A stretch of 64,000 nt of DNA from Solanum dulcamara (GCF_947179165.1 NC_077248.1:47332232-47396231), one strand, 5' to 3'. Positions 33,086 through 46,135 are shown, counted from the stretch's first letter. Numbers and translations are program-made. The notes: a model not told the origin generated them from the letters alone.

Positions 33086-35272
33086 GCTTGGTGTAATTTT
33101 ATTCTATGATTTTTGAGGCTTATGAGGCGTAGTCGTAACATGGTGATCAAAACCCCAAAGGGACTAGTCGTTACATGGTGATCAAAACCACAAAGGGCTC
33201 CAACCAAGGCTCTTGTATATATCATAAGCATACATAAGGTAAAGTAAAGCAGAAACATCATAAGAGAGTCTAAACCATAAATAGAAATTGAAGAATGTCA
33301 CATGAAAATATAAACTTGAAATATTTGTCCAACTAGATGCCTTTACTCATGAGTATGGGCGGGGGCTAAGACGTATCCCTATCTCACCCTCAATATAAAG
33401 CATAACAAAAGTCTTTCAAAACAATAACCAACTCGATTACTAGTCCCCGATAAATGAAGACTCACTACAAACACCGCCGGATAAGATAGCTTAACTAGTC
33501 ACGTGGATGGATATGATCTTCAATCTCAACCCCTACATTATGAGATATGTAGGAAAAAAGTATGCATTAGTACGTTGGAATGTACTAAGTATGAAGGCAT
33601 GACATGCAACGTAAATTATGGGATGCAATGGTCAAGTAAAATACATGATAAGATGAGATAAGTAGTCATGAGAAAATCATATTTATCAAAACATTTAAAA
33701 AGTATAATTTAAATCATGACATACATAAGAGATCATACGTATTAGGGATAAGAACCATAACCGACAATAAGACCATGTGAGCTATATAATGGAATCCCGT
33801 GTCTCCTCATACAATGAAGAAAAGGGGAATCTACTTGCCAAGGTAGACTCTACATGCCTAATTGGATCCACTAAGTGGTTATGTGAACCAGGTACTCACC
33901 CCTAGTTCTTAGACTCGGATACTCACCTTCAAGCCTTGATATTATGGGTACTCACCTCTGAGAGATTTGGGTATTCACCTCTAATCCCTTTGTACCTACG
34001 GTGGCACATAGTTCTGGGACAAGAGACTTAATATAAGGACCCCATATTTTGAGTCCCCACCTCAAGTCCACTCGGCACTAAGTAAAATCCCACAGAATAC
34101 ATGCATAGTGTAGAATCATAATTTCAAATATCATAGTCATTATCATAGGTTTGAAATCATAGAGTAGCTCATTTTCATAACATAAGTGCAATGCGAGTAT
34201 TGTCCTTCCACATTACAAATCATACGTACATATTTCATATCATTAGGCCTTAAGGCACCACATTGGGCCCTAAGTCACCCTTTCCATAATTTGCATGAAA
34301 AATCATAATTCGAAACATACTTATAGTCCAGGATCATAATTGAAATACATAATCATAATTCATACTTAGAAGTTTGGGTAAAACATGAATGCATGATCAA
34401 TTGACTTGAAAATCATGAATTTGACTTAAAAACATGCATGATCATATTCTTTCTATCATCCCATACATAATTCATAAGATAATATCTTTGTAAAGTATAA
34501 TTGAGAATACACATAATTAATATCATGAATCCTAGAGATCAATATAGGAGAATTCATGGAAAAACTCTTCAATTAAATGCAATAACCATTAATTTTTATC
34601 AAAATAGTCTCATAATTATAATTTGAATCATAATTGATGCAATTGGACTAGAGATCCTAAAACACATAAAATACCATACTTTAATTTGATAGAAAACTTG
34701 AGAAATTGATTGAGCTACATGGATGAAAGACTTCATGAATCAATATCCACATACCTTAAGGGAGAAAACCAAATAATTTGGAAGAACTTGGGAGTTTTGA
34801 TGGAGAGCTTGTGTGAATTTACTTGAACTCTTCAATGGAGTCCTTGAGAGTCTTTTGTAGAGAGAGAAATATTTGAGTAGGTGAATTGTAGAAGAATGAA
34901 AAGAATTAGAGGTTTAGGTTAATTTATAAGGCTGAATTAGGTCCTAAAAATGTCTAGGTTAATTAACTAATAATTAAGAAAAAGTCTAAAGTGCCCTTAG
35001 TTAAAATAAAAAAAATTGGACAAAAACCATCGCCAGGTACGCGATGCAGACTTGGTGCAAACTTTTCTGCTTTTTGTAGTTTCCTTAAAAAAAACTATCT
35101 TTTGATATACGGGTCCTAAAAATCCACCAAAATCACTTTTCCGCAGGTTTTGACCCCCTGATTGATATTCCAAACTCGGATTTGCCAAAATAATTAAGGA
35201 TAGTGCATTACATGAGCGACCTATTTCTAAGGCATTATTAAGGCACTTGTGAGCATTTTGAGGAATGTTACA
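33086..35272 (-). mobile_element. LTR-V: LTR-like insert in the RE5 LTR
   Basis: About 2.2 kb unlike the surrounding LTR, ending GGAATGTTACA at 35272. GTACC occurs at 33081-33085 and 35273-35277 and would be the target duplication, but six bases (GCTTGG) separate the left GTACC from the first TGTAA at 33092. The insert ends TGTAA...TTACA as LTRs do. No coding domain was recognised; ORFs at 33058-33261 and 34997-35188 are without similarity I can name. Most likely a solo LTR, read on the minus strand. Confidence 0.6.
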
Positions 35273-36246
35273 GTACCACTATACCAGATGGGGAAACTAT
35301 ATGGGTCCTACTTGGCAGGCCATGGGACACTTGGCTATGGATGTCATATGTTATTGATGGTACTTCAATTTTACTGCAACCTTGCATTCATATGCATTGC
35401 CTATCACTAGTATAATTGGTTGTTATTTGGCACACCCTATTTTTGAGGGCTGAGGGTTTTGTTTGTTGTTTGTAACTTTTGGGTGTATGCGCGACTGATT
35501 GATTATTGTTTGGTTATAATTGTGTTTACCTTGTGTTGCACTGATAGTGGTTATATTATGTGGTGTATACTTGGCTTGAGGTCGGTACTCACTGCTAGGT
35601 TGAGTTGGATGAGCCTTTAGGCTACTATGGTGTTTAGGGTGATTGTCGGTGATGTGTCTTTGTTGACTTTTGTAGTACTTCTTTATTGCAAGTAGGTTGT
35701 TGGGATTGCGTTTTCAAGTACATTCTTTGACTAGGTTTCCTTTCTCCATGTATCCTATTTCTTCTCTTATTTCCCGTTCTATCAGGTTATATTTCCTGTG
35801 TAGATACTTGTACTCATACTACACTTCTGCACTATACAGATCATAGTACGGGTTAACGTTGTTGATTTAGATGTCCTATAGAGAAGCTTTTGGGTTCGGA
35901 GATTTGGAAATCTCTTGGTCATCGGATTTTTCGATTTCCACATATTTTGGGCTAGGACTAGTCTTTACTTTGCTTTTGAAGATAGTATGTACTTATATTT
36001 TTTTTGTAAAACCTATACTCTTATTTTATTAAACCCTCGATTACCGACTGATGTCAGGTCTTGGGAATGGCTGCTGTTATATATTTAGTTATTACTCTTT
36101 CTTTCATCATTATCCGTCTATTGCTTCATTTGTTTATCTTCCGCTTGATATTCTGTTCCTTCTGGTTCCGTGCTAAAGGTTAGTCTTACCTACTGGTGGG
36201 TTATAGTAGGTGCCATAATGACCTTAGAAATTATGTTTTGAAAAGT

Positions 36247-36258
36247 TGGTATCAGAGC
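36247..36258 (+). other. RE5 primer binding site, perfect
   Basis: TGGTATCAGAGC, all 12 bases of the plant initiator tRNA-Met complement, just after the decayed LTR end ATTATGTTTTGA. It is the best-preserved primer site in the window. Confidence 0.92.
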
Positions 36259-36451
36259 TCTAGTTTTTTTTGCATCTCTGGTATGAGAGCAAATGCCTAG
36301 TAGAGTTTTGCGGATCGATGCATAGACATCTGTATCCTATATTCTGGAAGCTATATGTCATTACTAGGAAATTCTATTCTCGACTCCTTATCGCGTGTTT
36401 TTACTTTGAATAACTTATAAAAATGCTTCTTTGAAATCCAATCTTTCTTAA

Positions 36452-37062
36452 ATGGTTAGCACGAGGTTTTTGGTGGACAAGGTCGGAGCATCAACATGTT
36501 CTACCAGAGTTTTGGCAGGAGGTTCTCCGACTAAAAATGGACTGGTTGGTCATCAATAAGGATCATTTTCATTATTTGTGTATGTTTTGGGTTTTATTGA
36601 CTGGGCCGGGCATACTCCCATATTTTTCCCTACTGATCAAGGTTTGAGTCAAGAGTTTGTCAAAGGGTTGTCTTTACTACTCTTTTTGGCATTGGAGCAC
36701 TTGATAGCAGTTGGGTCTACCTTACCTTAGGTTGTTAGTCATGGCAAGGTCGTAGAGAAGGCATACCTTAAAACTTATAGAGATAGTGGTAAGGGGCATC
36801 GCCATCACTATAATTTTGAGAGCATTCTACTTCGAGATGTGTATCAGTTTAGTGAGGGTCATCCTCCTTCTTGGCTTATCAAACCTTTGGCGACATTATC
36901 TCAAGTTCTAGGAGTTTTGGAGATAGGATAGGGTGCTCGTGGTAGATAGAGTTTAGGTTTGGCTTCTCAAGATTTTTATTTTGGACATTCAGGTCATGAG
37001 CCACATACGTTTGGTGATTCATTTTGAGTGCAGCGAGTTGGGACACTTTGCTAGAGATTGTC
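36452..37062 (+). pseudogene. RE5 gag fragment, cut at the duplication junction
   Basis: Starts at ATG 36452 (MVSTRFLVDKVGASTCST...), 205 bp after the primer site. The first frame stops after 35 codons; weak Gag-like reading continues with shifts (e.g. YLKTYRDSGKG, LRDVYQFSEGHPPSWLI). The end, 37025-37060, reads ECSELGHFARDC, a zinc knuckle. Two bases later the tandem duplication junction replaces the rest by RE2 leader sequence in the opposite orientation. Lineage within gypsy not determined. Confidence 0.6.
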
Positions 37063-37325
37063 ATTGGAGCTACTGGCCTAATGTCATTGTACCCATGTTA
37101 ATCATTAACGAAAAAGAGAATAAAAGATGTTAGATGCTAATTTATATCACTAGATACTAATTAGAATAAAGTTATAGCATGAAGGAAGAAAAAGATAGAG
37201 AGAATTTCTAAAGTACTATCGCATCTCGACGAAAAGTACAGACGTCTCCATACTATTCTGCAAGACTCTACTAGGTTTATTTTTGTACAATGAGATCAAA
37301 AAACCTAGATCTATGATACCAAATT
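37063..37325 (-). other. RE2 leader and primer site (copy 2)
   Basis: Same as 12534-12796. The primer site is at 37310-37321 (TGGTATCATAGA on the minus strand). The rest of RE2 gag is absent here because the duplication begins inside it. Confidence 0.88.
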
Positions 37326-39225
37326 TATCACAATCCAAACTGGGCCATGATTTGCACCCACACTAACCTTCTGGTGGAAGAACCATTACTACAACCCAAC
37401 TAAGAAATATTAAAAAAAGACAGGCATTTAAAGATATGGAAACATGTTTCACATAATTGTTTTAAATTGATTTCCCATAAACTCAGGAAAGTTACCAAAC
37501 AAGAACAAACATGTAGAAATTAACTCCTAGAACCTAAAAGTAATTGTACTAAAACTCTACTAAAGGTCTAGAGTAAGGGAATGCTCAAGAACAACATATA
37601 AAATGGTTTGAATAAAATAGTCTAAGTCTAAAGGAAAAGGACAAAAACTGAGAAGAATTTACAGTATCCTAAAAGAACAGGCTCACCCTTGAACTCTGCA
37701 AATCAATGATCTCCTAACTGGGGTTTGTTAGTAGCTGCCTGAAGATGTCTTGTACTTAGCAAATAAAGAGCAAGTGCAGTATTAGGACACCTAATGGTGT
37801 AGTGGTAGGATCACGTAGCCAGTCGAGTAAGTGAAATATATACAAGTAACCACACCATAGTAAAACAGGCATATAGAGAAACCCATTACCAAATTACCAT
37901 TTCATGAGCAATATAAAGATTCACAGTTTCAATCTCAAATACAACAGTAAAAAATAGTCCTCTCATGGAACCCATACCCAAATAGTTAGTGTGCCAGTGT
38001 GACACCCGTTCCAATAGTGAGTGTGTCGGCGTGACACCCCATCCAATATATACCAGCGTGGTGTCTGATCTAATATATATCGGTATGGTACCCAATCTAA
38101 TATGTACTGGCGTGGTACCCAATCCAATATGTACCAGTGTGGTACCCAATCTAATATGTACCAGCGTGGTACCTGATCCAATATGTACCAGCATTGTACA
38201 CGATCCAACAACCATAATCACAATCACAATCAACAATGAATAGTTCACACACTCACACAATCAAGTAACATTTTCATTACATACTATTGATCACAAATAG
38301 TCATTTCATTAGGTTCATTCCATCTTTACTTATTCATATACATGCATGCAATACTAATAATGCAGTTAAAAGGCATACATAACACATATAGAAAAATGAA
38401 CCATCACCTACCTCAAAACTAAGTGTGGATGCTCTTAAAAACCTGAGCTTTCCCCTTTCGGAGTTTCTTGGTTTGTTTTTGGTCTAAAACAAATAATTAG
38501 TGCAAAGAGAATCAATAATAATAGCCTAATTTACCCAGATTATATACGAATACGAACTCTTGGTAAAGTTCATGATCCTATAAAACTAGGGCTTTCCCTC
38601 CATGATATTTAGGCCAGGAACCCTCGCTTATGATAATTACCACAGATTCTAGGTTCTAAGAATTACAATACAAGATAGGGGAGTAATTAACTTACCTTTA
38701 GCGTGAGAATAAAAGGAAAATTTGAAGGAATAGCCCAAGGTCATCCTTTTTTCTCTCTGACAATGATATTGCAACAAAATAATATTTTAAGACTTTTCCC
38801 TACTTTTGTTAGCATCAGACCCACCATAGCAGACCTAGCCCACCATAGAGGGAATAATCCCACTGTGGAAGGTTGCATGGAAAAAGAGAATTCAAAATTG
38901 AGTCCAAAGATCCCATTTCTTAACACATCCGCAATCTTTGACGTTCCAAAATAACACTTTCATGCCAAGATTAATTATGGGAGTTCTACTCGCCAAATTT
39001 AATTTTATAAAGCCGTACTGACTTCTTAATATCTTGGATATCAACCTAAATGATCAAAACAATAATTTATTCCCTCATATATTAATCGGATTACTCTAGA
39101 CCTCACTTGACTTAGATTTCTTCCAAGTCTGGCCTAAGCTCGAAATTTCTAAGTTACTAATAAATTTTCTAGCTCGAATTCCTTCCAAATTGGCCTATCC
39201 ATAATGACGTGAACATGTATTTACA
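37326..39225 (-). repeat. RE2 5' LTR-II (copy 2), 1900 bp
   Basis: Copy of 12797-14695, ending TGTATTTACA at 39225 followed by AAAAG (39226-39230). Here it is an orphan LTR, since the RE2 body and 3' LTR were not duplicated. ORFs at 37886-38260 and 38703-38954 belong to the minisatellite and the LTR. Confidence 0.9.
38001..38209. repeat. 27-bp minisatellite (copy 2)
   Basis: Same eight-unit array as at 13471-13680, one base shorter, with a few substitutions. Unit number is unchanged since the duplication. Confidence 0.9.
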
Positions 39226-39230
39226 AAAAG

Positions 39231-40490
39231 TACTTAAAGACTCAAATAAGCTAGAGAACTTCTTTTGTATCTCCTTGTCGAGCTCCTTGGTAGCCTCGGT
39301 TATAGGACGATGCTTCCAATGGACCTTAACAATAGTAATGGCTCTAGAATGCAAGAGCCACACATGTTTGGGTAGAATAATAATTCACTCCTCTACTAAG
39401 GTTAGACGATCATCTAATTCAACTAAATCATACTGGAGCACATGAGACTCATTTGGAACATACAACATAGCATCGAAACATGAAAAACTGGATGGATACC
39501 TGAGAATGCTGAATGTAAGGCTAATTCATAGACGACATCTCCAGCTATCCTCAAAATCTTAAAAGACCCTATATACTTAGGGCTAATCTTTCCCTGTCTC
39601 CATAATCATATTATTCCCTTCATGGGTGATGCTCTAAGGAATACCCAATCACCAACTAAATATCTGAAAGGTTGGCGCCTATGATTAATATAACTCCGGT
39701 TCTTACTCTGAGTTGTCTTGAGCCTATCTTAAATACCCTTACATGATCTAACGCCTCCTGAAGTAAGTCTATACTATGTGACTTAGGCTCCATTGACTCA
39801 AACCAAACAAAAGAAGATAAATAATGCCTACCATATAAAGCCTTGAACGGTGCCATCAGAGTACTAGAGTGGTAGCTGTTGTTGTACGCAAACTCTGTAA
39901 AAGGAAAGAATTGGTTCCATTGACATCCAAAATACAAAACACAGGCCCACAACATATCCTCAATACTTGAATAGTGTGCTCTTACTGACCATTAATTTAT
40001 GGGTGAAAATTTGTACTAAGGTTGATACGGGTGCCCCACTCTTCCTAAAAGGTCCTCCAAAACCTTGAAGTGAACTGTGAACCTCAGTGTGAGAGGATAG
40101 ATATAGGCACACCATGAAAATGAAACACCTCCTGAATATAGATACCAATAAATCTCTAAGTTCTGAATGAATACTGAATGGGATGGAAGTATGCTAACTT
40201 GGTCAATCGATCAACGATGACCCAGATAATGTCAATACCTTTATGAGTTCTAGGCAAACCCATAAAAAAGTGCATGGTTATACACTCCCACTTCCACTCT
40301 AGAATAGGAAATCTATGAAACTCACCATAAGGCCTCAAATGCTCTACCTTCACCTTCTAGCAACACAAACAATGGTATAGATAGTCAAAAATCTCTCTCC
40401 TTATACTGCTCCACCAATAGTGTTGCCTCAAGTCATAATACATCTTAGCCATGCCTGGATGGATAGAATACCTGGAATTATGAGCCTTAC
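39231..40490 (-). pseudogene. RE1 pol: integrase and chromodomain (copy 2)
   Basis: Copy of 14701-15960. 40156-40353 reads KVEHLRPYGEFHRFPILEWK, then ECITMHFFMGLPR and WVIVDRLTKLAYFHP in one open frame. The catalytic Asp residues are His at TMHF and LSHTEV, as in copy 1. 39656-39955 gives the core C-terminus with FTEFAYNNSYHS and ALYGRHYLSSF. 39169-39363 gives the chromodomain-like tail ending SLFESLSTF at the RE2 junction. Differences from copy 1 are single substitutions. Confidence 0.85.
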
Positions 40491-42010
40491 TAAGGATCAA
40501 CTGAATCAAACATCAAACTCTCATCACACAAATACACCCATCAAATCTCAAAACCTTATCTGAATCAAAGTTAGACTAACTGGCATCCCCTCCTAATACT
40601 ACCACAGATCTGATCTAACAGAGATGACTGAACTCCCACATAGGCTAAAACCTTATTAGAATATAAAATATCAAGTCAAATCATCCTTTTGGATAAACAC
40701 TAAATGTCTAAAGTCAAAGAAAACTCCATACAAGAAAGAAAGGCTAGACTGCCTATACTCACCACCTTTTAGCTCTAGGCATCCACTACTACATTCGCTT
40801 ATCCTAGGTGGTAGAGAATAGAGAGGTCATAATCCTTTCAGGAGCTTAATCCAATTGTGATGCCTCAAATTAAGGTCCCTCTAGACTATAATGTACTAAG
40901 GACTCTTGTGATCAGTGTAGATCTCATAATGAACTCATACATGTAGTGCCTCCAAATCTTCAAGTCAAAAACTACCACTACCAACTCCAAGTCATGAGTG
41001 ATGTAGTTTTTCACATGCAACCTAAGATGCCTCCACACTGAATCAATACATAACTCAAACCAACATCGTATGCATCACAATATACTAGGAAGCCTTTACC
41101 CTCAACTAAAAGAGGCAATATAGGAGAGGGGATAAGCAACTCCTTGATCCTCTGAAAGCTTAACTCACACTTCTCAAACCACTAGAATGGAATATCAAGG
41201 CGAGTCAACCGAGTTAGAAGCACTACGGTAGTAGAGAAACCATCTACAAATTGTTTGTAGTATCCTAATAGCATAATGAAACTCCAAAGGTGAGTAATAG
41301 AAGTAGGCCTAGCCCAGTATCGAATATCCTTAATCTTTTCCTAATATTCCATGATTCCATTATTGGAAATTGCATTCCCCAAAAATGCAACAGACTCAAG
41401 ACAAAACTCACACTTTGAGAAATTGATATAAAGTCACTGATCTCTCAAAGTTTGGAGCACATTCCTCAAATATTGCTCCTTCTCAATCTGACTTTGTGAA
41501 TATACCAATATATCATCAATTAAGAGTATGATGAAGGAATTATGGTATGGCCTAAATACACGAGTCATCAATTCCATTAAGGGAGTAGAGACATTAGTCA
41601 CCCTAAATAGATATCACTAAGAACTTATACTGGCCGTAACGATTCCAAAATATGGTCATTGGGGGTGTTCGCGGCTCTAATCATCAGTTGAGGGTAACCG
41701 AATCTCAAATCAATCTTATAAAATACTATACCCTAAAGTAGATCAAATAGGTTATCAATATGAGGCATAGGGAAATAGCTTTTCACCATAAACTTGTTTA
41801 ACTCCTGTAGTTAATGCACATCCTCATAGTCCTATCCTTCTTCTTCAAAAATAGAATATGAACATCCCATGATGATACAATCAGTCAAATGAACCCCTTA
41901 ACCGAGATGTTTTGAAGCTAAAAATTGAGCTCCTTGAGTCTGTGGGGGCATCCGATAAGGTGGAATAGATATAGGATGGGTGCCGACTCTAAGTCTATAG
42001 AAAAATCAAT
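40491..42010 (-). pseudogene. RE1 pol: reverse transcriptase and RNase H (copy 2)
   Basis: Copy of 15961-17480. The LIDD catalytic box is kept at about 41490-41540. Frameshifts and stops are the same as in copy 1, with a few private changes (e.g. near 41650-41680, where a base count differs). Confidence 0.78.
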
Positions 42011-42029
42011 ATCATGCACTAAGGGAAGG

Positions 42030-43031
42030 ATAGGAAGGTCTGTGGAAAACACATCCACAAATTTTTGAACAATATCGACTAAATCAATTAAAGTACTCTC
42101 CCTACTAATATTTTACACATAGGCCAAATAAGCTAGGCAACTGGAAGCAACTAACACACGAACCCAAAGAAAAGAGATAATCCAAGTCGGTGTGCGACTA
42201 TAAGAACCATACCACAACACCAAAGGACTGTCAGGTATGGCTAAAGTTATGATCTTAGAATAACAATCCAAGACCATTTGGTAGGGAGATAACCAATCCA
42301 TGTAGAATAATATAAAAATCTAACATGTGTAGTAAGATAAGATCAGCTCGAGTGTCATACCCTTGGTATTCACTAAGCAAGATCAAAACACATGATTCAC
42401 TACTAAAGATGCATTCATTAGGGTTAAAACACGCACTAGCTATCCCAAAGGCTCCGAGCACTAACCCAACTGAGAAGCATAATAAACAGATACATACTAA
42501 AATGTAGAATTCGAATCAAAGAAGGTTGAGGTAGGATGATGTCATAAGATAATCATACCTATGATTACATCGTCTAATGCTTCAGCCTCCACCCTCATTG
42601 GAGCTGCTTAGAAATAGCCCTGGTTGCCTCTACCATGTGTGTTTGATCTACCACCTGAACTTTCTCCCTAAGACCCATATGGAGCACCTTGTTGACCATC
42701 TCTTAGGGAGGGGGGATATCTAGACCAATGGTCTAGCTCATCACAGTTATAACAACCTGAGAAGAATGACCTACATGATAATGACCATCACAACCTACAA
42801 AACCCGAATATGATCCTAGACCATCTTGTCGGTGCTGACTAACCTCTTAAGCATGCAGTGTCGCCTGAACAGGCCGACTATACTAGCCCTGCTAAAAATA
42901 ATGATGGGGCCTATCATAAGAGTCCCTACCCTTTAATTAGGACCTACTATAGATTCCAGTATATTGTTCGTTCTTGTTACTTCCCTCTTCGTCCCCATGA
43001 CATATATTCTCCATGATACGAACATGATCAA
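42030..43031 (-). pseudogene. RE1 protease and C-terminal gag (copy 2)
   Basis: Copy of 17500-18500. 42113-42301 reads MDWLSPYQMVLDCYSKIITL and IPDSPLVLWYGSYSRTPTW, the protease-RT linker, open in this copy. 42255-42461 reads GYDTRADLILLHMLDFYIIL. The zinc knuckle lies at about 42714-42762. The part ends at the ATCAA target copy (43027-43031) next to RE3. Confidence 0.78.
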
Positions 43032-45147
43032 TGTCATGCCCTGAGTCTACACCCTAAGCATGGCCGATACTCAAAAACTACTGCTGGTTCTTAAGAGAAT
43101 CCTTGGCCTGGCTAACTACTCAGTAGAAGACTCAACTCAATTAAGATGCTTTAACAATGATGGGCATACAAGCAAAATGAATACGACTTCACAAATTTAG
43201 TCTCAAATGCTTAATGTATAGATAAAGGAATGCTGTATAACATAATATCTGAAACTGAAAATATAATCAATACTTAATCTATGTCTAGTCTATGAAGCCT
43301 CTAACTGACTCTGAGTAGGTACCAGGATAACCCTATGGCTACCTCAAAGGACTAATAAAATAAAGACTAAATAATCAAAAGAGTTCTTCTGAATGCAAGG
43401 ATGTCTCACTAAAAGATGGTAGGAAACTAATCGACAATGATGCTCCTGCTGAGGAACTCTATAACCTATATTGACATCATAAAATGATGCAGTATCGAAT
43501 GGCATCAGTACATGGAATGTATGGTATGTAAAATAAATGAAATGAACCTTACTCTAGAATACTCAATGGAATCAACATTGAATTAACATAACTCAATAAA
43601 GCATGCAATATAATAATAAGACAATGCTTTACAAAATATAAATAGTGAATACAATTCAACTTTAAATAATATTTACTCTCTGGAGAGTTTCTCTAACCAA
43701 CAACCATCACTAAAAGCATCATGATGATACAACAAACTGTTGTCTCTACCACAACCATCCAATACCTTGGTAGTGTAAGGGACACAATCTCATATTTTCT
43801 CAACTTATTATTTTTGTTTGAAATAGTAATACTCTCAACTCAGTGAATGCATTTAAAACATAGATTTGGTTTCTTAACTCAATCTCAAAATAAATGTGTA
43901 AAGTCTAACACATTAGACCTGATCATGCTCAAAATCAGTGAATGAATGACCTCAACTCAAATAATATATATTATGCTCAAAACCCCTTTCTAAATTAAGG
44001 TATACAATTTAATTGTTTTTTAAACTCAAAAAATGCATAGAATTAACTAATGCAAATAATCAACTATGGTTCATGCAAATGCAAACTTGAAAAATAATTT
44101 CAAGAACTTAAACTAATAGGAATAATCTCAATATCAATAAATATACAGGGAACTCAAAAAAAGATTTCATAATTAACTCAAGAACTCAATATAATGGGAT
44201 TAAAACTCAAACTCAAACTCATATCGACTCAATGTAAATGTAGGGGAAAAGGATGAACATATTTAAATATTGTGATTAGCCTTAAATACCTGGAATATCA
44301 ATGACCTAAGTAAAACTCAAAGAACTTCATTCAAAACGCTTGAACCCTAGCCGTTTCTCCTCTCTAATCCTTGCTCTCAAAATATTCTAAGTGTTAAGGA
44401 GAGAAAAGACGCGTAGAGTACTGATAAGGGACATATTTTAGTCCCAAAAAATTAGGGTTTTAGTTGTGGAAGTGTGGAAAAAGACAATTATACCCTTCAT
44501 TAAAACTGCTTTAGGGTCGCCAATGGGTCAACCTTTGGACTGTAGGAACTTCTACTAACTGTAGAAGACCAGTCGTAGAGTTTGGCTTCAAAATATGGGA
44601 CCTAATGAAACTAGTATTAAGGGTCTATAAACACCCTACAATAGATCATGGGAACTTATATGAGTCGTATAAGGTGCTCGTGGAAGTGTGCAGGGCTTCT
44701 AAGGGTTGCAGGTCTATGGACCCTCCTATGGGTGATAGACTTCCCTACGGGTTATAGACCCAACTCGTTGAATGATGGTGCATATTCCACTAACTACTAA
44801 AATGTGACACTTGGGTCTATGGGGTTACTCTATGGGTCTAGAGTCTTATACGGGTTTTTTACATAGGATCGTAGAATAGTTCTAACACAGGGCTTGGGGA
44901 CCTCTTCTATGGGCATCTCCTACAGTCCGTAGAAACTTCTATGGGCCACAAAAGCCGCTTGTACAAGAGTCCTAAGTCTTTGAAAATTTCACCAAGTCTT
45001 GGGAGATCCTATGAATCCCACCTACAACTTATAAAACCTTCAATGGGTCATAGGTTCCCACTCATTGCCACTGGACAATGCATTTGCACTCATATTTCTC
45101 TGGGCACCTCGGGACTGATCTAATTTAGAATGGTATGGGGTGTTACA
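43032..45147 (-). repeat. RE3 3' LTR-III (copy 2), 2116 bp
   Basis: Begins TGTCATGCCCTGAG, ends GGGGTGTTACA. Near identical to 18501-20617. ORF 44941-45123 is the counterpart of 20411-20593, within the LTR and not a gene. Confidence 0.9.
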
Positions 45148-45289
45148 ATATCTTCCTCTTGGGATCATCCATCCTCAAATGATGATCAATCTAAGAATTT
45201 ACTCTGGGCAAATGCAATGCAAGAAATCAAAGATTCAAAACTCATGAATAAGTACTCAAATACTCAAGAAGTGAATGAACTCTAAGAAA

Positions 45290-46135
45290 AGAATATGAAT
45301 ATTACCATCAACATCAACACTACGAGGAACAAATAGATGTGGGTACTTGGCTTTCATATCCTCTTTGGATTCCCATGTAGCCTCTTCAACAAACTTATTT
45401 CTCTACAAGACTTTGACTGAAGTGGCCTCTTTGGTCCTCACTTTGCAAACTTTACTATCAAGAATTTGAACATGAATCTCCTCATAGGACAAGCTATCTT
45501 CCACACAAATATTTTCTATAGGAAGGATGAGTCAAGGATTTCCTAAACATTTCTTAAGTAATGAAATATAGAACACAGAATGAACGACCGCTAACTCTGA
45601 TGGTATCTAAGAATGGAAAGTATTACTAAGATTTACCTTTGAACCTAAACCTCTCTAACATGACTTTCAAAACTAGGCAGTGAATTAAGCACCTCCATAT
45701 AAGATAACAGAAAAGGGAACTCCATGAAGTCAGAGTATCTCACATATGTACAATCTGGCATAATCTTTTGCTGAATTTGAAGTCTTAACAGGCAAAAAAT
45801 GGGCTGATTTGGTCATCCAATCCATAATAACCCAAATTAAGTCATGCTATCTACGAGATCGAGATAAAACTATAATGAAGTCCATATTGATCATCTCCCA
45901 CTTTTACTCTGGCAACTCTATATTCTGAGCTACACCACAAGGACTTTGATTGTTATTTTGACATGTTGGCAATTCAGGCACTTAGAGCTAGTGTCTGCTA
46001 TGTCTCTTTTCATACCATTCGACCAATTGACTTCTCTAGAGTCATGGTACATTTTGGTGGAAATAGATGAATCAAATATCTGCAGTTGTGGGCCTCGACT
46101 ATGATTTTGTATCAGAGACAATCAACACTCAGAAC
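45290..46135 (-). pseudogene. RE3 pol: integrase with 475-bp deletion (copy 2)
   Basis: Copy of 20760-22080 in which 21076-21550 is missing: TGGTA at 45601-45605 is joined to TCTAAGAATGG. The deletion removes part of the GPF/Y module and the C-terminal half of the integrase core, including the ALYGRRC block. The zinc module is kept at 45930-46121 (STKMYHDSREVNWSN ... KCLNCQHVK), and the chromodomain tail at about 45330-45530. Confidence 0.85.

Larger units (their letters stand above)
12534..37062. repeat. Tandem segmental duplication, copy 1
   Basis: From ATTGGAGCTACTGGCC at 12534 the sequence is repeated from 37063 in direct orientation. Homology with copy 2 is continuous to 32305 (opposite 56878). 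Beyond that, copy 1 holds RE5-derived sequence (32306-37062) absent from copy 2 within the window. Offsets between copies are 24529-24530 up to base 21075, 24055-24056 over 21551-24664, about 24438 over 26600-30900, and 24573 at 31499. Each step is explained by a specific indel. Divergence by eye is about 1-2%. The segment covers the 5' part of RE2, most of RE1, all of RE3 and the palindrome. Confidence 0.95.
32306..37062 (+). mobile_element. RE5: truncated plus-strand gypsy element
   Basis: An LTR body of family LTR-IV (32306-33080 and 35278 to about 36238, split by an LTR-V insert), a perfect tRNA-Met primer site (36247-36258) and a decayed gag to 37062. The left end lacks a canonical LTR start and is fused to truncated LTR-III. 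The right end is fused to the RE2 leader. The late part of the LTR resembles LTR-I in organisation (e.g. GGTGGGTTATAGTAGGTGCC at 36196-36215, cf. 7019-7045). No pol or 3' LTR is present in the window. Confidence 0.75.

Noticed and set aside
36247..36258. tRNA gene fragment matching initiator tRNA-Met
   Set aside because: Only the 12 bases complementary to the tRNA 3' end are present, next to an LTR. It is a primer binding site, as are the other such matches in the window.
12534..37080. Assembly duplication as the sole explanation of the tandem repeat
   Set aside because: The copies differ by many substitutions and by several large private indels (475, 281, 110 and 74 bp), which a simple assembly duplication of one sequence would not produce. 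Collapsed haplotypes placed in tandem are still possible and should be checked with long reads.
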